5,134 bases of DNA from an uncultured Prevotella sp. GTDB lineage: Bacteria > Bacteroidota > Bacteroidia > Bacteroidales > Bacteroidaceae. How positions within the stretch are numbered: position 1 is the first letter of the stretch; each line of letters starts with the position of its first letter. This document shows positions 1 through 5,134 of this stretch, one piece after another. A model generated the notes under the pieces. That model worked only from the letters and a program-made list of their open reading frames with translations. It did no database searches and was not told where the DNA came from. The DNA lies in assembly GCA_945637645.1 (NCBI GenBank), contig CALZDK010000130.1, forward strand, positions 1 through 5,134. The letters run 5' to 3'. The position numbers were made by a program, and so were the translations under genes.

Positions 1-1381
1 CGAGCAGTGGGATGTCGTCGGGATTAGGCATGGTGAACGGGTGGTGTGTAGCCATAAGGCGCTGCTCCTCGTCGCTCCACTCGAACAGAGGGAAATCGAC
101 AATCCACAGACACTCGAACTTGTTCTTGTCGCGAAGACCAAGGCGGTCGCCCATCTCTAAGCGCAGAGTGCAGAGCTGGCTGCGGGTCTTATTGGTCTTG
201 TCGCCACTGAGAATGAGCACGAGGTCGCCATCCTTGGCATTCATTTTCTCCTTCACCTGCTGAAGAACCTCAGGACCGTAGAACTTGTCAACACTCGACT
301 TTACAGTACCGTCGGCATTGTACTTTATATATACGAGACCCTTTGCTCCCACCTGTGGACGCTTTACGAAGTCGGTCAGCTGGTCGAGCTGCTTGCGTGT
401 GTAGTCGGCACAACCGGGAACACAGATACCGCCAATGTATTCAGCCTGGTCGAAAACAGCGAACGAACCAGTCTTCAGCACATCCATGAGTTCGACAAAC
501 TCCATGCCGAAGCGCAGGTCGGGCTTGTCGCTTCCGAAGCGTCGCATTGCCTCGTGCCAGGTCATCTGCTGCAGCTTGGCAGGCAGTTCAACGCCCCGCA
601 CTTCCTTGAACAGGCAGCGTGCCATGTCCTCGAAGAGGTCTATCACGTCTTCCTGGTCAACAAAACTCATCTCGCAGTCTATCTGTGTAAACTCTGGCTG
701 ACGGTCAGCACGAAGGTCCTCGTCGCGGAAGCACTTGGCAATCTGGAAATAGCGGTCGAATCCGCTCACCATAAGCAATTGCTTCAGAGTCTGTGGACTT
801 TGCGGAAGTGCATAGAACTGTCCGGGGTTCATGCGCGATGGCACAACGAAGTCGCGTGCTCCCTCTGGTGTGGAACCAATTAGGATAGGAGTCTCCACCT
901 CGATGAAATCCTTTGAGTCGAGGAAGTTGCGTATGATGATTGTCATGCGGTGGCGCAGTTCAAGATTTTTTCGCACACAAGAACGACGAAGGTCGAGATA
1001 GCGGTATTTCATGCGGATATCGTCGCCGCCGTCGGTGTTGTCCTCGATGGTGAATGGAGGGGTTACGCTGTCGCTGAGAATGTTCAGCTCAGTGGCGATG
1101 ATTTCAATTTCTCCTGTAGGAATGTTCTTGTTCTTGCTCTCGCGCTCGCTAACGGTGCCTTTCACTTGTATGCAGAATTCGCGTCCGAGCTTGTTGGCAC
1201 GTTCGCAAAGTCCGGCATCGTTAGCCTCGTTGAACACAAGTTGGGTGATGCCATAGCGGTCGCGCAAATCGACGAAAGTCATTCCTCCCATCTTTCGTGT
1301 GCGCTGTACCCATCCGGCGAGTGTCACTTCCTTGCCGGCATCGGAGAGTCTCAACTCTCCACAAGTTCTTGTTCTATACAT
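1..1381 (-). CDS. aspS: Aspartyl-tRNA synthetase (class II), 3' end cut by window edge
   Basis: This enzyme charges tRNA-Asp with aspartate in the cytoplasm, using ATP. Reading the minus strand from the ATG at 1381 gives 460 uninterrupted codons, and the frame stays open to base 1. The N-terminal OB-fold that binds the anticodon is visible (GWVQRTRKMGG, then TFVDLRDRYGITQLVF, about residues 23-50). The class II motif 1 region FIEVETPIL is near 159-167, followed by the STPEGARDF loop (170-178), QSPQ (194-197) and motif 2 FRDEDLRADRQPEFTQID (218-235). RFGSDKPDLRFGM (281-293) opens the bacterial insertion domain, and HHPFT is at 446-450. Bacterial AspRS is usually about 585 residues, so roughly the last 125, including motif 3, lie outside the window. 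The start fits the family's usual MYRTxTCGELR opening. It follows the yihY stop by 10 nt with only an A/T-rich spacer and no Shine-Dalgarno site. Identification is secure from the motifs. Confidence 0.97.
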   Translation of the reverse strand, partial: MYRTRTCGELRLSDAGKEVTLAGWVQRTRKMGGMTFVDLRDRYGITQLVFNEANDAGLCERANKLGREFCIQVKGTVSERESKNKNIPTGEIEIIATELNILSDSVTPPFTIEDNTDGGDDIRMKYRYLDLRRSCVRKNLELRHRMTIIIRNFLDSKDFIEVETPILIGSTPEGARDFVVPSRMNPGQFYALPQSPQTLKQLLMVSGFDRYFQIAKCFRDEDLRADRQPEFTQIDCEMSFVDQEDVIDLFEDMARCLFKEVRGVELPAKLQQMTWHEAMRRFGSDKPDLRFGMEFVELMDVLKTGSFAVFDQAEYIGGICVPGCADYTRKQLDQLTDFVKRPQVGAKGLVYIKYNADGTVKSSVDKFYGPEVLQQVKEKMNAKDGDLVLILSGDKTNKTRSQLCTLRLEMGDRLGLRDKNKFECLWIVDFPLFEWSDEEQRLMATHHPFTMPNPDDIPLL

Positions 1382-1391
1382 ATTATTATAT

Positions 1392-2675
1392 TTAAATTTT
1401 ATATTTCATTTCTTCTGTCCATAGGTCGCGGAGTAGCACATCCTTTGCCTTATTCAGATAGTCGGTGCGCAAGGCAATAGCCGTTCGCCATTTCTCTGTC
1501 TTGAGTTGATATGTGGGCAGAGATATTTTCCAGCGTCCCAACGACTCCAGTTTGTCTGTCATTATTCCAAGTGAGAGACGCTCCGACGACATGGCAGGCA
1601 TATAGCGTGTCTGTTCTCCCTTTTCGTCGGCTGTCATCTCTAAGACAAGGTTGGCATTCTGCATCTCGTAGAGCAAGTCGTTGACAATGCGAATAGGAAT
1701 CTGTGTCATGTCGCGCAACTCGCTGGCAGAGTAGGGGCGTTCGCCCTTGTCGTGCCTTCTGCAGATGCAGGCAAGCATCATGGCACACATCAACAGTTTG
1801 TAACGGTGGCTGATGTCCTGTGTAGTGATGTTGAGGTCATAGTAGTCCACATACTGGCTTGTGTAGCACAGTTCTGCTCCGAAAAGGCATATTGTCCAAC
1901 TTATCTGAAGCCAAAGCATAAACAACGGCAAGGCTGCAAACGATCCGTAGATGGCATTGTAGCTCGACACCCAAATCTGCGAGTTTATGTAGGCAAGCTG
2001 CAGCACCTGCATGGCAACGCCAGCCATGATGCCTGGCACTATGCAGTAGTAGATTCGCACATGAGTGTTTGGCACGAAAACGTAGAGCCCGATGAACAGC
2101 AACGACATTATGACGTAGGGCAGCAGGTTTACCACAATGCTTACCGTAGGAGTCAGCAGGTGGACATAAGGCATGGAGTGTGCCACGGAGGTGAGAAAGA
2201 AACTCAGTCCCGAAATAATCACTACCGCGATAGGGAAGAGGAAGAGCATTGCCATATAGTCGGTAAACGTGCGGAACAATGTTCTCTGTTTCTTCACTTG
2301 CCAGATGCCGTTGAATGCCCTTTCGATGTTCATCACAAGGATGAGTACAGTGTAGAGCATAACAACAAGACCAACTCCAAGAAAAACCCCGCTTTTTGTG
2401 TGTATAAGATAGCTGTTTACAAAACCGATGATGGTGTCGGCCACTGCAGGTTGTGAGCTGAAAGCCTCACGAAACCATACCTCTATATATTTATTATAGC
2501 CAAAACCTCTTGCCACGGCAAACACCACCGCCATGATGGGGACTATGGCGAGCATAGTGGAGTAGGTTAGGGCAGAAGCCTCACCCACGACCCTCTTTGC
2601 CGTGAAAAACCTTACGGCAAGCATCAGACGACGCCATGCCTTGGCCACCATTTGTTTGACAATGTCTTGATACAC
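1392..2675 (-). CDS. YihY/BrkB-family inner-membrane protein with C-terminal winged-helix-like extension
   Basis: This is a membrane protein of the YihY/UPF0761 (BrkB) family, whose molecular function is not established. Old 'ribonuclease BN' labels are a misassignment, since that activity belongs to the RNase Z homologue. Six hydrophobic segments are visible at about residues 38-56, 96-116, 140-163, 177-200, 208-230 and 246-268. Family signatures are EASALTYSTMLAIVPIMAVV near 32-51, AFNGIWQV near 120-127, and the block from SYNAIYGSFAALPLFMLWL to LFGAELCY (about 238-271). Residues about 285-427 are soluble, and YSASELRDM...IVNDLLYEMQNANLVLEM (315-347) resembles a winged helix-turn-helix. The start is uncertain: the GTG at 2675 gives 427 residues, while in-frame ATGs at 2651 and 2624 would keep all membrane segments. 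It lies 10 nt upstream of aspS and just downstream of rnpB on the same strand. The family call is firm; the start and C-terminal role are not. Confidence 0.9.
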   Translation of the reverse strand: MYQDIVKQMVAKAWRRLMLAVRFFTAKRVVGEASALTYSTMLAIVPIMAVVFAVARGFGYNKYIEVWFREAFSSQPAVADTIIGFVNSYLIHTKSGVFLGVGLVVMLYTVLILVMNIERAFNGIWQVKKQRTLFRTFTDYMAMLFLFPIAVVIISGLSFFLTSVAHSMPYVHLLTPTVSIVVNLLPYVIMSLLFIGLYVFVPNTHVRIYYCIVPGIMAGVAMQVLQLAYINSQIWVSSYNAIYGSFAALPLFMLWLQISWTICLFGAELCYTSQYVDYYDLNITTQDISHRYKLLMCAMMLACICRRHDKGERPYSASELRDMTQIPIRIVNDLLYEMQNANLVLEMTADEKGEQTRYMPAMSSERLSLGIMTDKLESLGRWKISLPTYQLKTEKWRTAIALRTDYLNKAKDVLLRDLWTEEMKYKI

Positions 2676-2708
2676 TCTCAGGTTGCGTTCTATTTTCCGT
2701 TGTTCTTG

Positions 2709-2730
2709 AAAAAAGGAAGCACTGCCACTG
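2709..2730 (-). terminator. rnpB 3' end: P1 arm followed by T-run
   Basis: The 3' arm of rnpB helix P1 (ending GTGGCAGTGCTTCC) runs straight into six Ts at 2714-2709. In the RNA this is a GC-rich helix followed by a U-run, the layout of a rho-independent terminator, but the partner strand is the RNA's 5' end nearly 400 nt away. Termination could therefore be incomplete. That would suit the lack of any visible promoter in the 34 nt before yihY. This is inferred from sequence only. Confidence 0.55.
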
Positions 2731-3103
2731 TAAGCCGGGTTCTGTTCGCCGCTGCTGGCAGTGGCGCGCCTGTCATTTATCTAATCCGTATGTCACCACA
2801 CGGCTTAAGCATTCTACCCTCCATCGCAGCGCAAGGCATTTGGGCGGACAACCCTTTTGACGATGGTTTACATGAACTTGCAGCCCCCAGAAGGCACAGC
2901 CCGCCGATCACCCGACGGCTGGTGGTCTCTTACACCACCTTCTCACCCTTGCCACACACAAGGCGTGGCGGTTGTTTTCTTCTGCCTTTCTCCTGCTGTC
3001 ACCAACAGCTTCCACTTTCAGAAGTGGGGCGTCCTATGCTGCCCGGACTTTCCTCTCGTCCCGCCTTTCAGCAGCACCAGCGACAGGCCGTGGCAGTGTT
3101 TCC
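2715..3103 (-). ncRNA. rnpB: RNase P RNA, bacterial type A
   Basis: This is the catalytic RNA of RNase P, which removes 5' leaders from pre-tRNAs. On the minus strand the conserved regions occur in the right order: GAGAGGAAAGTCCGGGC (3057-3041), the hairpin GGTGGT-GTAAGAG-ACCACC preceded by GGGTGAGAA (2948-2921), and GGGTAGAATGCTTAAGCC (2819-2802). The last matches the L15 region, whose GGT (2818-2816) pairs with the tRNA CCA end. TAGATAAATGACAGG (2783-2769) and ACAGAACCCGGCTTA (2745-2731) complete the set. Helix P1 closes the molecule: CACTGCCAC (3098-3090) pairs perfectly with GTGGCAGTG (2728-2720). It is extended past one A.C mismatch by GGAA/TTCC. That gives about 389 nt, normal for this class. 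The ends are placed at the outer base of P1, so they may be off by a few bases. A TAnnTTTG promoter lies just upstream. Confidence 0.96.
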
Positions 3104-3108
3104 GAGTG

Positions 3109-3139
3109 CAAAGGTAGTGCAAAAAATCGATTTAGCGAA
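3109..3139 (-). promoter_or_regulatory. Proximal rnpB promoter (Bacteroidetes type)
   Basis: On the minus strand TACCTTTG (3116-3109) fits the Bacteroidetes -7 consensus TAnnTTTG. A weak -33-like TTCG (3139-3136, consensus TTTG) lies 19 nt upstream. Initiation a few bases after the box would fall at about 3104-3101, which agrees with the 5' end of rnpB helix P1. The whole element lies in the first copy of the 66-bp repeat. Confidence 0.75.
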
Positions 3140-3174
3140 GGAAAATAGAATTTATTTTATTTTCTGAGCGTGAG
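3109..3174. repeat. 66-bp direct repeat, copy 1 (next to rnpB)
   Basis: Every base from 3109 to 3174 matches 3256-3321 at an offset of 147 bp. The match breaks at 3108 (g against a) and at 3175 (a against t). The unit is non-coding and AT-rich, and it contains the rnpB promoter on the minus strand. Perfect identity in non-coding DNA points to recent duplication or gene conversion. Confidence 0.97.
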
Positions 3175-3200
3175 ATTTTTATTTAAATCGAGCGAAATAC

Positions 3201-3228
3201 AAAATAAAAGTCCAAAAACTTTTATTTT
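3201..3228. repeat. 11-bp AT-rich palindrome between the two repeat copies
   Basis: AAAATAAAAGT (3201-3211) and ACTTTTATTTT (3218-3228) are exact reverse complements around a 6-nt loop. With one G-C pair the stem is weak. On either strand it could act as a poor terminator or as a protein-binding palindrome. A transcript from the distal rnpB promoter would have to pass through it. No function is shown. Confidence 0.45.
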
Positions 3229-3245
3229 TATTGTTGAGATGCAGC

Positions 3246-3264
3246 CTACCTTATACAAAGGTAG
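3246..3264. promoter_or_regulatory. Inverted repeat over the distal -7 box (candidate operator)
   Basis: CTACCTT (3246-3252) and AAGGTAG (3258-3264) are exact reverse complements separated by 5 nt. On the minus strand this symmetry covers the TACCTTTG box (3263-3256) and the expected start site of the distal promoter. One arm belongs to the 66-bp repeat and the other does not, so the symmetry exists only at this copy. It could be an operator, a 5' hairpin, or chance. Confidence 0.4.
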
Positions 3265-3286
3265 TGCAAAAAATCGATTTAGCGAA
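3256..3286 (-). promoter_or_regulatory. Distal promoter toward rnpB, duplicate of the proximal one
   Basis: This is the same TTCG (3286-3283), 19-nt spacer and TACCTTTG (3263-3256) as the proximal rnpB promoter, carried in repeat copy 2. Transcription would start near 3250 and add a leader of about 147 nt to rnpB unless stopped at the palindrome at 3201-3228. The sequence after the box (TATAAGG) differs from that at copy 1. Confidence 0.55.
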
Positions 3287-3321
3287 GGAAAATAGAATTT
3301 ATTTTATTTTCTGAGCGTGAG
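3256..3321. repeat. 66-bp direct repeat, copy 2
   Basis: This is the exact second copy of 3109-3174. The 81 bp between the copies (3175-3255) and the bases after 3321 do not continue the match, so this is not a simple tandem duplication of a 147-bp unit. Confidence 0.97.
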
Positions 3322-3355
3322 TTTTATCAAATTCGATGTGAAGATTGTGCTTACG

Positions 3356-3423
3356 GTTAATTTATATTTCATTAGTGGTACATAACAGCAAACAGCCGTT
3401 AACAGGAAATGTTAAACTGTTAA
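3356..3423. promoter_or_regulatory. GTTAA cluster with TTAACA/TGTTAA palindrome upstream of htrA
   Basis: GTTAA occurs on the plus strand at 3356-3360, 3398-3402, 3411-3415 and 3419-3423, and a reverse TTAAC at 3456-3460. TTAACA (3399-3404) and TGTTAA (3410-3415) form an inverted repeat around GGAAA. The cluster ends about 50 bp before the htrA -7 box, where an activator could bind. This is a candidate site only, since AT-rich DNA yields such motifs by chance. Confidence 0.3.
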
Positions 3424-3472
3424 ATTGAAACAAATGATTGGTACAAAATGCCCAATTAACACTTTTTGCGCA

Positions 3473-3480
3473 TATCTTTG
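3473..3480 (+). promoter_or_regulatory. htrA promoter -7 box
   Basis: TATCTTTG matches the Bacteroidetes -7 consensus TAnnTTTG. Its surroundings (TTTTTGC upstream, GCACCCGAAA downstream) closely resemble those of the proximal rnpB promoter. No convincing -33 TTTG is found at the usual spacing. A start near 3486 would give a leader of only about 16 nt to the ATG at 3502, or about 40 nt to the ATG at 3526. Confidence 0.7.
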
Positions 3481-3501
3481 CACCCGAAAAAAGAAATCGA
3501 C

Positions 3502-4992
3502 ATGACAAACAAAAACATATTGACAATGAAAAAGATTTTAAATTACATCTTACCGGCTTTTTGCCTGGTAGCCATCGCATTTTCGGTGGCAGCATTCAAC
3601 AAGGCAGAGGCAGCTATCAGAACCGATGCTGCTCCAGTGGCTGTGGGACAACCAGTTGACCTCACTTACGCAGCAGACAAAGCTCTGCCATCAGTTGTCC
3701 ATATCAAGTATGTACAGAACTCTAAGGTGAAGACCGTTGACGTTCAGAGCGACCCGTTCAGCGACTTCTTCGATCCCTTCGGCGGATTCTTCGGACGAGG
3801 TAACGGAGGAACACAGAAACGTCAGGTGCAGACTCCAAGGCGCACTGCCACTGGCTCAGGTGTCATTATATCGCAAGACGGATATATTGTCACTAACAAC
3901 CATGTGGTGGATGGAGCAGACGAACTCACTGTAACACTTAACGACAACAAAGAGTTCTCTGCACGCATAATAGGCGCGGACAAGACTACAGACCTCGCAC
4001 TCATAAAGATTGACGGAAAGAACCTTCCTGCAATTACAATAGCCAACAGCGACGACATCAAAGTGGGTGAGTGGGTGCTTGCAGTTGGAAACCCTCTCGG
4101 ACTCAACAATACCGTTACGGCAGGTATCGTTAGCGCCAAGGCACGTTCGCTCGGTGCCAACGGTGTGGAGGCTTTCATACAGACCGACGCCGCAATCAAC
4201 CAGGGAAACTCTGGTGGAGCACTCGTAAACACAAGAGGTGAACTGGTGGGCATCAACGCCATGCTTTACTCACAGACAGGATCCTACAGCGGCTATGGTT
4301 TCGCCATTCCAACAACAATTATGAACAAGGTGGTTGAAGACCTTAAGACGTTTGGAACAGTACAGCGTGCCGTTATTGGCATACAGGGCGGAAACGTGAA
4401 AGACTTCGTTGACATTCAGAAAGAGGAAGGCAAGGAAATCGACTTCGGCACAATGGAAGGCGTGTATGTTGACAAGGTCATCGACGATGGTGCAGCTGCC
4501 GACGCAGGCCTGAAGAAAGGCGATGTGATAGTATCGGTTGACGGACAAAAGGTGACTCGCATGGCTGAGCTTCAGGAGATTCTTGCAAAGAAACGTCCTG
4601 GCGACAAGATTTCGTTGACATACATGCGCGACAAGAAAAAGCACACTGAAACCATCACGCTGAAAAATGCACAAGGAAACACCAAGGTGGTGAAGAATGC
4701 CGACCTCGATGTGCTCGGAGCAAACTTCCGTGAGGTGAGCAAGGAGACAATGAGCCAGCTCAATATCAGTTATGGTCTTGAAGTGATAAAGGTGAACAAG
4801 GGAAAGATGAGCGAGGCTGGAATCAGTCGTGGATTTATCATTCAGAGAGTAAACGACGAGAGCATAAAGACCATCGACGACCTTCAGCGTGTTGTAAAGG
4901 AAGCCTCGACAAGCAAGGAGCCAGTTCTCTACATACAGGGAATTTATCCTACAGGAAGAAAGGCATACTTCGCAGTTCCTTTGCAGGACTAA
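3502..4992 (+). CDS. htrA: HtrA/DegQ-type periplasmic serine protease with two PDZ domains
   Basis: This is an envelope quality-control protease of the Do/HtrA family, which degrades or holds misfolded exported proteins. From the ATG at 3502 it has 496 residues. The hydrophobic stretch ILPAFCLVAIAFSVAAF (about 16-32) followed by KAEAA is a Sec-type signal peptide, with cleavage likely near residue 38. The chymotrypsin-fold domain holds the full triad: His134 in TNNHVVDGADE, Asp164 in TTDLALIKID and Ser237 in QGNSGGALVN. A Phe/Gly-rich loop (DPFSDFFDPFGGFFGRG, about 84-100) matches the variable LA loop. PDZ1 spans about 288-388 (KGDVIVSVDGQKV) and PDZ2 about 403-496 (ISRGFIIQRVNDESI). The start is uncertain. 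The in-frame TTG at 3466 overlaps the promoter box and is rejected, but the ATG at 3526 (MKKILN...) would make an equally good signal peptide. It stands alone, divergent from rnpB, with its own terminator. Confidence 0.96.
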   Translation: MTNKNILTMKKILNYILPAFCLVAIAFSVAAFNKAEAAIRTDAAPVAVGQPVDLTYAADKALPSVVHIKYVQNSKVKTVDVQSDPFSDFFDPFGGFFGRGNGGTQKRQVQTPRRTATGSGVIISQDGYIVTNNHVVDGADELTVTLNDNKEFSARIIGADKTTDLALIKIDGKNLPAITIANSDDIKVGEWVLAVGNPLGLNNTVTAGIVSAKARSLGANGVEAFIQTDAAINQGNSGGALVNTRGELVGINAMLYSQTGSYSGYGFAIPTTIMNKVVEDLKTFGTVQRAVIGIQGGNVKDFVDIQKEEGKEIDFGTMEGVYVDKVIDDGAAADAGLKKGDVIVSVDGQKVTRMAELQEILAKKRPGDKISLTYMRDKKKHTETITLKNAQGNTKVVKNADLDVLGANFREVSKETMSQLNISYGLEVIKVNKGKMSEAGISRGFIIQRVNDESIKTIDDLQRVVKEASTSKEPVLYIQGIYPTGRKAYFAVPLQD

Positions 4993-5029
4993 ATCCCTGA
5001 ACTCTTCAAACCACTTGAACTTCTTTCAT

Positions 5030-5066
5030 AAGGTGTCATATCCGCAATGGTGTGACACCTTTTTTA
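5030..5066 (+). terminator. Rho-independent terminator of htrA
   Basis: AAGGTGTCA (5030-5038) pairs exactly with TGACACCTT (5053-5061). A T.G and an A-T pair extend the stem inward to a 10-nt loop. A run of six Ts (5060-5065) overlaps the stem end. It lies 38 nt after the htrA stop codon. Confidence 0.9.
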
Positions 5067-5134
5067 TACAACTCTTGTTCCCTTTTCCCAATTATCTATT
5101 TATCATAACGTTGATTACATATTTAAAGATGGAT
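5067..5134. other. AT-rich intergenic tail; possible start of the next gene at the edge
   Basis: No promoter box, repeat or RNA is recognisable here. An ATG at 5129 (ATGGAT, preceded by ATTTAAAG) could start a plus-strand gene that continues beyond the window, but only two codons are visible, so nothing can be said about a product. Confidence 0.2.

Noticed and set aside
950..1480. Plus-strand open frame of 176 codons over aspS and the yihY end
   Set aside because: It is a shadow of aspS, whose conserved motifs are continuous on the minus strand through this interval.
1752..2456. Plus-strand open frame of 234 codons antisense to yihY
   Set aside because: It is fully opposite a well-supported membrane protein gene. 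Its product is rich in His, Gln and Asp with no recognisable domain, as expected from the antisense of hydrophobic codons.
1392..2675. Calling the membrane protein ribonuclease BN, in view of the neighbouring rnpB and aspS
   Set aside because: The RNase BN name was wrongly attached to YihY; the activity belongs to the RNase Z homologue. The protein shows no nuclease motif, only membrane segments and a soluble tail.
2652..3167. Plus-strand open frame of 171 codons across the rnpB locus
   Set aside because: It is antisense to a confidently identified RNase P RNA. Spurious proteins are often called over rnpB, and it has no promoter or family signature.
3109..3321. Insertion element flanked by long direct repeats
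   Set aside because: The 81 bp between the copies has no terminal inverted repeats or coding capacity, and 66 bp is far too long for a target-site duplication.
3109..3321. CRISPR array
   Set aside because: There are only two repeat copies, the unit is 66 bp long, it carries a promoter, and no cas genes are nearby.
3466..3501. Upstream TTG start for htrA adding 12 residues
   Set aside because: The TTG lies before the promoter box at 3473-3480, so the codon would not be in the transcript. It would also place charged residues ahead of the signal peptide.

Overview
The window looks like chromosomal DNA from a member of the Bacteroidales, most likely Prevotella-like. This rests on moderate GC, starts without clear Shine-Dalgarno sites, promoters with a TAnnTTTG-type -7 box instead of TATAAT, and the style of the AspRS, YihY and HtrA proteins. 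The genus is an inference, not shown by a marker.

Layout. Positions 1-3103 are read on the minus strand in the order rnpB (RNase P RNA, 3103-2715), a six-transmembrane YihY/BrkB-family protein with an extra C-terminal winged-helix-like region (2675-1392), then aspS (aspartyl-tRNA synthetase, starts at 1381 and runs off the left edge). The two protein genes are 10 nt apart and surely co-transcribed. rnpB ends in a helix plus T-run only about 34 nt before the yihY start, and no promoter is visible in that gap. Positions 3502-4992 hold a plus-strand htrA/degQ-type periplasmic serine protease, closed by a clear rho-independent terminator at 5030-5066.

The divergent intergenic region, about 3104-3501, is the unusual part. 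It carries an exact 66-bp direct repeat (3109-3174 and 3256-3321). Each copy ends in the same minus-strand promoter box TACCTTTG, so rnpB appears to have two tandem promoters of identical sequence. The distal box lies inside a 7-bp inverted repeat, and an 11-bp AT-rich palindrome sits between the two promoters. On the other side, the htrA promoter (TATCTTTG, 3473-3480) is preceded by a cluster of GTTAA motifs.

The genes are mostly housekeeping: tRNA 5' maturation, tRNA charging and envelope protein quality control. I see no defence system, mobile element or CRISPR array. The best candidates for something undescribed are the duplicated rnpB promoter region and the soluble C-terminal domain of the YihY protein.
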